From: Sclerodactyla briareus | Taxonomy: Eukaryota > Echinodermata > Holothuroidea > Dendrochirotida > Sclerodactylidae | Assembly: GCA_026419785.1 (NCBI GenBank) | Contig: JAODTK010005538.1 | Span: forward strand, 62,001 to 126,000 | Reading direction: 5' to 3' | Length of the DNA: 64,000 bases | Shown here: piece by piece, positions 1 to 10,804 of the stretch | Layout: each line of letters opens with the position of its first letter | Position numbering within the stretch: the stretch's first letter is position 1 | Program-made: the position numbers and the translations under genes | The notes under the pieces: generated by a model | Database searches by the model: none | Seen by the model: the letters and a program-made list of their open reading frames with translations, nothing else | What the model was told of the DNA's origin: nothing

Positions 1-37
1 TCACATGACCATTGGCCTTGTAGTTTTACGTAGTTAA

Positions 38-635
38 AGACAACTAACTGCAGGCTTAGATACAACAGAGGTTATAGCGCGGAGAATGGAAAACCATATC
101 TATACGTTCCAAACCCCATATCAATACGATGTTCCTATATGTGGGGTTATTGGCCTTCAAGTTTGGTCCATTATGTAGAGAAATTGAGGAGAATCCCAAT
201 TGCGCAATAACGCATGACGTCACACTTAGACAATTCGGGAAGTTATGTCATGTGATTTCATTGTCTCATTTCATTGAATAAGTCAACATTTAGCAGAAGT
301 TCTGTTGTCTTCCCCTCACCATCCCAAGTAACCATCGACACCTACCGACCACCATCCCACTATAGCAATCCTCTCCCTAGACTAAATGCTTTTCGGAGTG
401 AAAATAATGTGTGAATTTCAGCAGAAAACAAACATTGTTCGCAGGGTTGTGCAAGTATGACATCATTTATTATTGCACGATGGGATGCTTTTCGAGCTTG
501 CGCAATGCACATGCACGAACTCAAAGGATTGTAAATCGTAACAGAAAGTCGTATGAACTTCGTGTTTGGACTGAAGCATTCGGTTTTTCTCAGCTAATAT
601 ATTAGCCTCTTTATGTTTCATCCCGCAGTTGTCCA
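38..635 (+). mobile_element. TTAA-flanked MITE, copy 1
   Basis: This is a non-autonomous DNA element bounded by TTAA at 34-37 and 636-639. Its ends are inverted: the left starts AGACAACTAACTGCAGG and the right ends CCCGCAGTTGTCCA. The interior matches 59971-60554 in the same direction and 50375-50951 in the opposite direction along nearly its full length, for example the shared stretch around the words AATGCTTTTCG and ATAATGTGTG. It has no transposase-like ORF. The TTAA target is typical of piggyBac and Kolobok elements, but the superfamily is inferred from the target only. A TGACGTCA site lies at 215-222. Confidence 0.75.
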
Positions 636-639
636 TTAA

Positions 640-1857
640 GGCTTAATTGCATTTACCTGACATTGACTATCCATGCAGTTACTGGTAATATCATATCTCC
701 ACGTGGGTATCTTGCATGCGAAGAGAGAAAAAATTGCAGGAAAGTGAATTTCATATTTGGCTCACGAGTGCTCTTTTAGGAAAAACTGGTGAATATTCTC
801 CGTGAAAGGGATCTTCCCTACCCTAATTATATGCCGTGGGCAAAATAGCCCCCGTGGATGTACTTTTGAGAGCTGTTCTGCGGTATCGAGGGCTGATAGC
901 CATGAGCTCCTGCTTAATTCCTGCCCTGAACAATTTTCGTTGGCGTCTCGCTGGCTTCGCAGAGACTCGTACTGGCTCCGTTTTGGCATCGTAGCGACCT
1001 CGTAGCGCATGTTGGCAACAGAGTTGGGAACCGCTAGACGTCAGTACGAAATTTTTCGAACGTTTCAAAGTATTCGTAGAGCTATACGACGAATACATCA
1101 CGAATTACTAAGATAAGCAAGAAAGCACTACGACGCCGCTATACGACTCATGAACGAATATGATCACGAAGCCCAATTGCGAAAAAAGAGCTTACTCGTG
1201 ACCATACGTATAGCACCGCTGTAACCAGAGTCGTGGATGTACGTGGGAGGGGGATTCTATGTTCGAACGAAGTTCGTTTACGTCGCCCTTGCCAGTCACA
1301 GCGAAAATACTAGATCTAGTGTATAGGTGACGGTGATGTCACATATTTGGCTCTTTGCCGTATTTACACAACGGGGTGTATACAACATAGTGACATTTCT
1401 TCATTTTTGTTTACATTCCGTGACTTTGTTTACCGAAGAACTTACCACAAATAGTCATAATCCGTTAAGTAAACTCAAAACAAGGCGAGTAGGGAGTGGT
1501 AGGTGTTTAGTGCAATGGACCTGAATCAGCTTCCTATTTTTCGGGTGCCCTGCGTGTTTCCACCTTATTCACGGAGAATCGCTGTATCGTAGGCTAGTAT
1601 TTACGGAAGCTGAATGAGAGGATTGTTAGGCTAGTTCAGGCGCGTACCGAGAGATTTGTCTTGGGGGAGGGGGTGAGGTCGGAAACCAAGGGGAGTGCGC
1701 CTCATAAATGGCATCCCCTCCCTTTGGCAAATAAGTACAATTTATAGGCCCTAGACACATACTGTTGCAGTGTTCGCTAAATAACAGCTGCAAAACCTCC
1801 ACTGAACTGCAATAAATCAGTCTTTTGTGTTGAAAAGTTATTGATCACCTGGGTCAT
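640..1857. other. Unassigned intergenic sequence
   Basis: No repeat unit, RNA gene or exon could be recognised here. The short ORFs between 760 and 1530 overlap on both strands and show no domain or conserved motif. Confidence 0.5.
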
Positions 1858-1938
1858 GGGGGGGGGGGGGGGTGATCGGGTCAGGGTGGGGGAGAGGTTC
1901 TGATCCCCCCCCCCCCCCCCCGTGGGTACGCCACTGGG
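1858..1938 (-). repeat. Poly-G/poly-C tract next to a MITE-type terminus
   Basis: A run of 15 G (1858-1872) is followed by a run of 17 C (1905-1921) and then a terminus that reads CCCAGTGGCGTACCCACG on the - strand. The same kind of terminus followed by poly-G occurs at 48149-48175 and 51162-51190. The homopolymer is therefore probably the subterminal part of a MITE family. The opposite end of this copy was not found. Confidence 0.5.
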
Positions 1939-1939
1939 C

Positions 1940-3450
1940 TAGTTATGTTAAGAAAAACAAGCAGAAACTGCGTCAACTGGTCAAGTCAAACGCGGAGACG
2001 GACGCTCGAACACCCGTTTCGCCCATATTTTTTTGTTTCACAAATACCCGCATACGGCGAGTGTGGCCCCCGCGTACACAAAAAGGCACTTCAATTACGT
2101 GTGCTCTACCCTGTTGAGGTGATAGTTGGAGACCTGTTATGAACCGCATCCATACCCATCTCGGGATTGTCGTAGTCTGTGTTTTGATAACAGAGATGAT
2201 ATCAGTAACGCGTTTTCGACGCCGCTGTTGGCTGTAGCGCTCTGTACTGTACAGTATACATACCAGATCTATCAAACTCACCGCCTGGGCTTCAAAAATG
2301 ATGTCGTTTGATTCAAACCGAAGTGAACGTTGGCTTTGTTTCGTTCGGATAAGAAAATCTGATGAATTATCGACTTGCGCAAGCATTTCAGTAAAGGGTG
2401 TGGAAATCTAGTAGACGCCTAACAGTTGACGATAACACGCAAAGGCGCGCTTATTTTATACCGTACTTCATTGAATGAAAGTTGCACTGTGTGCAAAAAA
2501 AACCCAACTGCCGTTGCTATCAGGATTTCACAAGAGTGGTGCTGACTGTGCGTGTTCACGGGCGCATTGCTATCCTTACAGACGCTGATTAAACTCGAAG
2601 TTTCAACGATGCTCTCTTGAATCATTGAATATTTGGGTTGATGATGGGCAGAAAAAGGTTGGAATATTTTATATTAAACGCATCAAGCCATTGTCTGATT
2701 GGACAGTAAAACCCGGACTAATATCGAATAAACTGCCCGACCTACGGACGGTGTGAGCGCCGAACTGATTTTTCCAGGCATCTCGATCCTCGCCGCCATT
2801 TTGGAAGGGTCATCGAACGGAATATTTTTAGTATGCCTAGCTGTGTGGGCAATTGTGCGCCGGGTTGTGCGCATAACATTTGCAAGCCTACCTCTCCTGC
2901 CATGCAGTCGCCTCTCCCGCAGACAGGGTATATCGCACCCATTCCATCACCCGCACTCGTAAGCTAAAAGGTCAGATCGAAGGACCACCATGCCTTGTCC
3001 TACAAATAAATGACCCAACCTTTATGCAGTAAAACAAAAATCATAGGCTTGCCTTTGTTATACTCTATGCAGAATGTGTTGTTATACCGACATATGACCT
3101 ATACATGACTGCGAGAACCGGATAAACGGCTTCTCCCTGGTTTCGTTTCTAGGTCTGATATCGATCCTAGACAATTTTTGTAAGTTATAACATCAACGTC
3201 CCGTATCAGGAAACAACGTGGTTAGACCAAAAGCACTAAACAGTCTATCTAAATAGAAAAGAACAACGGATTTGTACCGTTTTGTATCAGTGTACCATAC
3301 GCTTGAACTATGCTCCCGAACTGTATCCAAAATTAACCTGCTCTAGTTTTTCAATGAACCGTAGTCACCTGTTTCAAGACCGGCTCGTCCTGAAATGATC
3401 ATGCCCCCTCTTTGGTCTCGACTGAATGATCCAGGAAGAGACTTAGTGGT
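1940..3450. other. Unassigned intergenic sequence
   Basis: Nothing could be assigned. A 69-codon ORF at 2753-2962 contains a hydrophobic stretch but has no recognisable family or splice context. Confidence 0.5.
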
Positions 3451-3456
3451 CACTTT

Positions 3457-3492
3457 GGGTGTGTGTGTGTGTGGTGTGTGTGTGTGTGGTGT
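3457..3492. repeat. (TG)n microsatellite
   Basis: Two blocks of TG dinucleotides are separated by a GTGG interruption. Confidence 0.9.
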
Positions 3493-3782
3493 GTCCACAC
3501 GTTCTTGGTGAGCAGGTATTTTCTACACAAACCGTGCGGCGCTTATGATGAATTTTGTGTGTAGCACAGGGGTTAGGTGTACACGATTATGATAAATGTT
3601 GGGCAGAAAAAAAGTCATTAATTAAGTTGGTAAATTAAGCTATTTTAGTAATTTTTTTGTGAAGCTCGTTAGCAGATTACGCAAGAACCGTATGTGCTAC
3701 AGTGATTAGTTGGCATGTAGGACCTGGATGACAGGTAGATGAACTGATTCGATTTTCAGCCTAAAATATGCTAATTAAGTAG

Positions 3783-3965
3783 TCTAATTTGCATAATTTA
3801 TGCGAAGTTTGTCGGATTTCCACGAAACTTGGTGATGTGGTCTAACATGGTTCTCGAGAAATTAAAAAGTAATGTGGGTTCACTAGAGGTCATTAAGTGT
3901 CTAATTTGCATGAGTTATGCAATTCTTGAAAGTTTGTGGGATTTCCACAAAACGGTAGATGTATC
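3783..3965. repeat. AT-rich dispersed repeat, two diverged units
   Basis: Two units about 117 bp apart begin with TAATTTGCAT and continue into a GGATTTCCAC.AAAC word. Related words occur in the AT-rich block at 26400-26720 and near 61215. This looks like a dispersed minisatellite-type repeat, not coding DNA. Confidence 0.5.
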
Positions 3966-3969
3966 ACCT

Positions 3970-5480
3970 TTGATCCGGATCTATATCTGATGTGTTTGAT
4001 GTCAATTAATTTATTAAGTCCATCATATATAGCTCCTGTTAGAATAAAGAACTGAGAACGAGTAAAACCATAGCTCTTGTGACAATTTTACTGCTGTTAA
4101 GCTGCCCACAAGCAAACCCTCTCTACCAACTAATTTGAGTAGTTGATTACACTTACAAAAATACTGTAACATTGTTAGTCTCTCTTCTTCCATGGGACCC
4201 CTCCCCCCCCCCCCCCGGATATGTGCTGGATTGCGGAAAAACTTTATTCAAATTTGGGTGCTTATGGAGAGAAGAGTGGGCATGAAGAAATGAAAAGCAA
4301 TTAAGGGACTTTTGTATTGAGAGGTAAAAACTTATTGGTCAGTTATTTTAGGAATTTTTGAAAATATTTTTTATTTTGTGTAAAATATGTGATGTCTTTT
4401 GCATGACGATGTGTCTTTGCATGAACTACCCCATATTGTTGTTGTGTAGTGAATAATACAAACCACCGATCGCGCAACCAGGCGAGACACTTTTTGGCGA
4501 TCGCCTTGTTTTTTTTCCGTTCTAGTGTGATGAATTCAGAGGCCAAATTCTCATTCGGGTCTCCAATGTGAGTCTAAAAATTCGGTTTTAATTCAAGTAG
4601 GAGCAGGCGAGCAGCGACGTGATAGGCCAGTCTGCCAGTGTGCAACGTTAACCTTCGTAGTTATGGGAAATGTCCAAATCAAGACTTGTAATTACCGTAT
4701 ACCGGTGCACATAAATAAAGGCGTATGAATAGGTGACGCCCTGAAAGGTCTCGGAAAAAACCACGACACCAGGTGTTGCTTAATGAATAGCCGAGATTTC
4801 CAAGTGCATGCAAGGGCGAACGTGTGGGTGGGGGATAAGGGGGAAGTTTGCGGTGACGACTTCATAGTCCTTTTGTGGACATTTTCAACTTCTTTCAACT
4901 GTTTGTATAGACACTATCATTTGCAATACGGCCAATTATGCGCCGGTTCACAGCTGACAGGAAAAGGAAGCAAGGGGGGAGGGGGGGTGACGAGAAAAGA
5001 CTTGAGCGATTCCCATCGGATATTTCATTGTTGGCACTTATTAACTGGAGTAGTAAGTCATCTGACGTCATTGTCGGGAAGTTATACGCAGGATAGGCCC
5101 ATCGGTAACTACTTTGAAAGTTATGGGGGGGGGGAGGGTTTTCTACGTCACGTCGCCAACCGCCGTTGAGTCCTGAGACGGCGAGGAGTGAGTCTCTCAG
5201 GCAACTCGGCAAAATAAGTCAGTCACACATACCCAGACATGTAACCCTCGCTACGAACTGGATTAGGCCTAGTGATGTCCAGTTCAGAGAAATCTCGATG
5301 TGGACATATATCCATGGGGATACGGGGTGGCCGAATTCGAAGTGGGGAGACCAATAATATGCCTGCAGATACAAAGATCACCGTCACGTCGGTTAAATTT
5401 CCATTCATAATTTTCAAATATCCCGTACATCCTCCAATCTTGGCTTCTTATGCTATGGTCACAAATCCAAAATTCGGCAT
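3970..5480. other. Unassigned intergenic sequence
   Basis: It includes a poly-C tract near 4202-4216 and G-rich runs near 4976-4987 and 5126-5138. The ORF at 4783-5169 reads through a poly-G run and has no recognisable domain. Confidence 0.45.
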
Positions 5481-6480
5481 GCTCGGCGGCCGAGCGGCTA
5501 GTTTTTAGCCAGATCGTCAGGCATGCGAGCGGAGGCCGCCCGGGCACCCGCCCGTTTTTAGGGCATCGCTCGGTCGCCGCTGCAGTTTTATCGGCGAGTT
5601 AAAATTCCAGCGGTGCCTGTCAACTTTTCACTCGTCATCCAATACGCCCGATGACTGGCGGTCGCCGTCCGGCACCGTACCTAATCGAGCGTCCCGTCGA
5701 GCGATTTTGTAAAACTCGGAAGTTGCCAGATCAAAGGGTGCCGAGCGGTCGCCGCTCGTTCGTCGCTGGATGCATCGTCGGTCACCGCGATCAGCGCGAT
5801 CCAGGCACAATAAACAACGGCTAGATTTCGTACACATGCAAGTGGGCTCCGTTGGTTGTTTCCAATAGTTTGTCATTAAAAATGCGAAAGCACAGATAAC
5901 AGAGAGGCAGCAGCCCAACCATGGTCTCCCCCCGGAAGAGGGTAGCTGCAGCCAAGGCAGCTCAGGCAGAAGACGCGGCTAGGGCAAGATTATTATGGTA
6001 ACGGGCGTATGCCATCCCCCTCTCCTCCGCAAGGCAAGGTGCGGGGTTTGTGGATCTCCCTGGCATGTAAGCGGCCTTGTAGCCTCGTTGACTTCATGGA
6101 TACCGGATAAAAGCATTGTTTTGGATAGGCTACCCACGCGCCCGTGCCAACCGCCGCCGGTACTCCTACGGGACACCCGCAGATGCCGCCGATCACTGCA
6201 GGTGGCCGGGCAATTTCTTGAAAATCGGCCGGTGGCCGGTCGGAGACCGCCAGGGATCGTTGGGTCATCGGTCGGTCAGTGCCCAGACGCCGCGCGAAAG
6301 GAAATCCCCAAATTCACCCATTTGACCTAAAGTCGGTCGGCAACCGACGGGAAATCAAAGGGCATCGTCGGGCATCGGCTGGGGCTTCACAGCCCGCTCG
6401 ACGTCTCCAAAAGTTTTTGGCGATGTCCTAAATTAGCGGTGCCTCGAGCAGGCTACAATCGGTCGGTCGCCGCTCTGATT
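5481..6480. other. GC-rich block with recurrent CGGTCGCCG-like words
   Basis: This kilobase is clearly more GC-rich than its flanks. Variants of GGTCGCCG recur throughout, and the word AGCGGTGCCT appears near both the left side (about 5610) and the right side (about 6438). It opens with the odd palindrome GCTCGGCGGCCGAGC at 5481-5495. A start codon in good context at 5921 opens a 26-codon Ala/Arg-rich reading frame that ends at about 6000. The block may be one transposable element, but I could not define termini or a target duplication. Confidence 0.35.
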
Positions 6481-6489
6481 TGTGCGCGT

Positions 6490-7250
6490 ATCATTACCGG
6501 TTGGACGTGTAAAGTTTGTGTTCCACGTTTCTCCTGTTTCACACGGCTGACCCGGATATACGAGCCTAATAAGGTCTGTCTGTCTTGTGTCGCACGTGAT
6601 GTTTGTGTAGTAGAAGGTAACTGAGGAACAATATGCCGTGAAAAACGCCCAAACATGTTTTCTGAACTGAGGCAATTTCATGCGGGTTAGAAGGATGATC
6701 CTTCGCAATTCGAATGTTTCAAAAGATACAATGGTTACAGCATAGATAGTGACTCAGGCCCCTTTACAAGCGAAACAGCATGCGCTTATAGTCGCTTGAA
6801 TGGTGGGTTCGAATCCATGTAACTAACACTTATCTGTTAACCCCTCCCACCTCGCCCATATGAGGGCAAGCATGCTCGTACACTCTCGCTGTCGACGGGG
6901 ATCCGCGGGAGGCAGGAATTTTCACACCCTGCCTCGTTACTTCAGGGCCCCTTTCGAACAGAGTGGGCGAGATCGCCGGTGCCTCCACCCCCAAAACTGG
7001 AGCCTCTGCAATGCCCGACTAAGATTTTCCTAGTCAGCTTAGCACGCTTCGAGTGTAAGCGTAACACGAGGCGTATATGAGCACGATAATATCGAACGAA
7101 CCGCCCGTGATATCTCGGTTGTCGGGGGTAATCTGCGGGGTGTCCCGCTGACTGCTCCCCTGTGGGTTCAGCGATCACCACTCATTACCCGGCGAGGGGG
7201 GGGAGCTCTTCTCCTCGCCGGAATATTTTAAGCTTTTTTTTCTGTGCAGC
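6490..7250. other. Unassigned intergenic sequence
   Basis: Nothing could be assigned. A tRNA B-box-like word occurs near 6808 without a convincing partner A box. Confidence 0.45.
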
Positions 7251-7254
7251 GTGG

Positions 7255-7905
7255 ATCACGATGATGTTATTTGTGTGTATATGTGTTTACCGATAATGTT
7301 TGAACATGATCCGATGACCACGAAGTAATGATAGCGTGTGTGATAATAATGGGTTGATCGGAATGATGCGATTTTGAGATGATGAGTACATTGCTGATGG
7401 TCAACATAGTTTTAATGATGGTGACAGTGTGATTCTGCTGATTACGATCGTGCAGTGATCATGTGATGGTATGGTTGTAAGAGTGGCATGGTGGTGTTGA
7501 TAATGGTACGGTGGTGATGATTGTGTTGAGAACTATAATGATACATTGATGGTGATGATGATGATATGTTGTTTTGGTACTGGCCACGGTCTTATGATGT
7601 AGTGAAGTAAGCTAGTACGGTAATCGTGTATTGACGCTAAAGATAGGTTATAAGGGTGGTGGTGATGGTATTGGTACTGGTCACGATGGTAACGATTGTG
7701 GCGAGGGTAATGATGAAACGTTGATGTCTGATGATGTTGATTTCAGGACGTTTGGGGGTGATAGTTATGTTGTTGATGTGACGGTGCTATTTGACGTATA
7801 GTGTTGATAGTTATGTTGATTATTATATTATTTATGCAATAATGATGATGATGTCAACATGGCCACGATGGTGATAATTGTGGTGATGATAATGATGTTG
7901 CCCTA
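7255..7905. repeat. Degenerate GATG/GGTGAT low-complexity tract
   Basis: About 650 bp are dominated by TGATG and GGTGATGAT words with irregular spacing. It ends just before a pyrimidine-poor acceptor-like site at 7936-7937 that opens the next exon. Confidence 0.7.
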
Positions 7906-7937
7906 TGGGGTTTGGTGATTAATTTCTCGCGTTGCAG

Positions 7938-7990
7938 ATGTGGATTCGGATGGCAACGTCATCCTTTCCGATGATTGGGATTTGATTTGA
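7938..7990 (+). CDS. Possible exon with an EF-hand-like calcium loop
   Basis: A TTGCAG acceptor ends at 7937. The frame that opens there reads DVDSDGNVILSDDW, with acidic residues at loop positions 1, 3, 5 and 12, Gly at 6 and a hydrophobic residue at 8, as in an EF-hand loop. A stop follows within about 17 codons, but another frame stays open past 8060, so a one-base discrepancy is possible. It lies about 140 bp upstream of the CARD-like exon and could belong to the same gene. One loop without visible flanking helices is weak evidence, and the acidic run could be fortuitous. Confidence 0.3.
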
Positions 7991-8130
7991 CCCTCTACGG
8001 GTTCAGGACGTCAAGCAGGCGCATCAAGACCATGGCCGTATTGATCGTTATTGAGCACCGGCGATACTCCGCCTTCTCTTCTTGACTAGTGCTCAGATGA
8101 ACATCGAAGCCGGGTGTAATCACTCGCAAC

Positions 8131-8371
8131 ATGTCTCCCAAGCAGGACCGCATTCTACGTGCCCTCCGAAAGGAGTGGGGGGGGGCGATCAGTGAACTCT
8201 AGGACCCGACTACTTTCCCCGGAACCTGGAGGAGCGGATATTTATGTCCGCACGTGACTGTTCCGAGTTGACCGAAGAGACTTATTGTAAAACGCCGCAA
8301 CAACGCCAGGAACCATACAGACATCACAGATGTACCATGAAGTGAAAACCAAGGTCTTTATCGAACTGCAG
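8131..8371 (+). CDS. CARD-like death-fold exon
   Basis: CARD domains are six-helix adaptors that recruit caspases or kinases in apoptosis and innate immunity. From 8131 the frame reads QDRILRALRKEWG, a typical amphipathic first helix. From 8208 the adjacent frame reads DYFPRNLEERIFMSARDC and then TPQQRQ, matching the pattern of a short linker, a helix with LEER, a 'hits the floor' segment and the (T/P)xxR motif usual in CARDs. Between them a G-run (about 8177-8184) and an apparent one-base shift interrupt the frame. The 3' end reads KTKVFIELQ and runs to a CAG/GTACAA donor at 8371. Upstream start is uncertain: the ATG at 8131 may be internal to a longer exon. A DED or death domain is the main alternative. 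Confidence 0.48.
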
Positions 8372-8590
8372 GTACAACCACCTAGGAGAAAAAAATCCGG
8401 TGACTGGGTGAATTCTCACGCCGTAGTCGGCTTGGCCTAGGATCACTAATGCTACTCTACCGTTTCTTTTCGCTTGAACGCGATAGTTTTGTAGTACTCT
8501 TCATAATTAATACACCTTTTCCAATAAAAGAAATAATTATAAGAAAAAAAAAACTGTTTCCCTCTATAGGTAATCGCAACGGTCACCCAG

Positions 8591-8727
8591 GTCCTATCTA
8601 CCCGGGAGTGGACGTCACTGCTGGTCCCCATTGACAGATGTTGCCGCCCTCGAAGAATTACTGGAAGCGACATACTACCCTTCTATGGTCCTGGCAGATA
8701 TCGGCTTCATTCGTGACACAGAGGAAG
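8591..8727 (+). CDS. Second exon of the death-fold gene
   Basis: A CACCCAG acceptor at 8590 opens a frame reading VLSTREWTSLLVPID. After an apparent one-base insertion near 8636 the next frame reads DVAALEELLEATYYPSMVLA followed by DIGFIRDTEE, ending at an AAG/GTTGGT donor at 8727. The pattern of leucine/isoleucine spacing suggests alpha helices and would suit the last helices of a death-fold domain or the linker after it. Spacing to the CARD-like exon is about 220 bp, with both splice sites facing correctly. The family assignment rests on the neighbouring exon; this piece alone has no diagnostic motif. Confidence 0.42.
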
Positions 8728-8959
8728 GTTGGTATTGTGTTCCAAGTACAGCTTATTGATTTCCTTTGCGAGGCAGAAGAGCTATGTAGTCGTTCTAGTC
8801 GTGCATTGTGAATGTTGGGGTGTACGTGACGCTCCTGTGAACACAATATCTGAAAAACGCAAGTATCCCTTAAGTTCGATATGGACCTGTAGCTTCAGTT
8901 TACAGACGAACCATACTGTTCGGGTCAGGAGAGATTACCTAAGTCTGGGAACATCTTAA

Positions 8960-9660
8960 GCATCAATAAATGTGCACCGAAACATGTATAAGCTCATACT
9001 TGGCACGAAGTGTGCTATCTGTAGGTGGCAATATTCTGGGGTCAAGTCTACTGTCACCAGAGGTCAACAGAGAGTAAAGTCTGAAAAGCTTGTAGCACAG
9101 GTCTTGCAAGGTCACTTTATTCAAGAGAGTCATAGTCCAAAAACATGTGAGGGCATGAGAACTAGGGGTCAACCAAATGATGTAGAGAGCTCACCTTGAC
9201 ACGAAGGTTTGGCCATGTTTGTAGATGAACCCTATCGCTTTTGCGTGGAGGACAGAGGTCAATGTCTGAAGAAATTGTCAGTCAGATCACTGTGCACGAA
9301 TTGCTAGAGAACGTCATACTTGACATTAAGTTTGCTATGTGGAGTAAGATGATCCTCTGTTTTGAGTCAGGTTTAAGGTCACCAAGGTCAACAGACAATC
9401 AAGTCAAAAAAATTATGACCAATAACTGCGGAATGAAGCGATAAGAAGAGTTCATACTTGACACCCTCGAAGGGTTTGCCATTTGGGTTTGAAGTCGTCT
9501 TCCCAAATCAGTGAGGGACAACAGAGGTCGTATGTCTCGAAAAGTTTGTGAGCATGATAATTGCAACGAAGTGATGTAGAGAGCCACACGGAGTAGGTTA
9601 TCCTTATCGTTTGGGGTCATGTCGAAGGTCAGCCTAGGAGGGGCAGGTCTATCCACGCAA
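8960..9660 (+). repeat. Degenerate GGTCA-rich tandem repeat
   Basis: Irregular units of roughly 180-200 bp share words such as AGAGGTCAA, GTCTGAAAA.CTTGT, GATGTAGAGAGC and a TTGACAC...GGTTTG segment. The array is strongly diverged. Similar GGTCA-rich tracts occur at 10150-10800, 15640-16080 and 62130-62350. Confidence 0.6.
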
Positions 9661-9664
9661 ATCT

Positions 9665-10145
9665 ACAATTCTAAAATACATTCCTGCGTCTTTCAGTGGC
9701 GCGGCAACGGTATCACTACACCCTTGGGCTCTTGTATATAATTCATGTACTCCCGTCATGATTTAGTACGAGCATGCCGACCTCAAGGCGGAGGTCTCTG
9801 GCTAAGGTACGATGCCGGGTCATGGATACTCGAATACCGTACAAGAACACGAATACATGTAGTAATTCCTTGCCATATTCAAAACAATGCTAAACTTGTG
9901 CAACATCTTGAGCGACGTTGAACTAGTCACTGGAATAATGCCTCTGTTTTTGCAACCGCAAATTTTACCAGATGGTTTTCTCTAATGAGCGTTCACGCTT
10001 TCGCCGACTTTGAGTGGTTTATTAAAATGACAGGCTCCACCTCTTCATCGGCACCTACATTCCTAGCTCATAGCCTTCCGACCTTCATGACTTGATCTTA
10101 TGCCCTCACATCATGTGTGGGCCCTCAAATCACTCATAATTTGAG
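9665..10145. other. Unassigned intergenic sequence
   Basis: Nothing could be assigned. Confidence 0.45.
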
Positions 10146-10149
10146 GCTA

Positions 10150-10800
10150 TTGACCAGAGTTGGACTAAAAACCATTGATCAGCTGGTGACCTCTGGTCTA
10201 TAGCTAAAGGTCAAGGTATGCCAAGTGGCACGATGGCCATTATGTGGGAAACTGGCAAACGCTTACCTCTCTCGGCAGATTAATCAGCTTGCATGATCCT
10301 GACGCAGTGTAATAATTGACTAGTGGTACCTCTGGGCCCCACAAGGATTGAGGGAAAGTCATTGGATCGGGAGGGTAGTAGCAATCTGTCAATGGTAGAA
10401 AAATATGCAACTTGCGTGTTTTTGGCCTTAAATACCATGCTTTGATGGACGTCATTAAAGAGCCTAGTAGTAGCCATTGTGTGAAAAATAAAATGTACTC
10501 CTCTCACATAAAGTTGATTTCATGAGGCTATTCAGTGCCATCATTGACTAGTGGTATCTTGAGCGTTCGGAATTCAGGTCAAGGTCATTGAGGGGCTATG
10601 GACATTTATGTGAAAAATTCACTGAAAATCTCAAATGCTACTTCTGCTACTAAGACTTGGACTGGATTGCCAGCCAAGGATTTTTCTTGGTCAGTGTAAT
10701 CATTAACTAATGTTACATGTGGGGTGTCCTGGAATTAGGGTCAAAGGTCATTGAGTGGTCTGCGAGCTATTATGTAAATGTTGAACTGATTTCTCCCTAA
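10150..10800 (+). repeat. Degenerate GGTCA-rich tandem repeat
   Basis: The phrase ATTGACTAGTGGTA recurs in variants near 10177, 10316, 10543 and 10703. Each is followed by a GGTCAAGGTCATTGA-like word and a TTATGTGAAAAA-like word. Unit spacing is uneven (about 140-230 bp). Confidence 0.55.
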
Positions 10801-10804
10801 AAGT

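Noticed and set aside
6795-6820. tRNA-like B box (GGTTCGAATCC)
   Set aside because: There is no A box at the right distance and no cloverleaf can be drawn.
9241-9656. ORFs on both strands in the 9.2-9.7 kb region
   Set aside because: They lie in the degenerate GGTCA-rich repeat and overlap on opposite strands.
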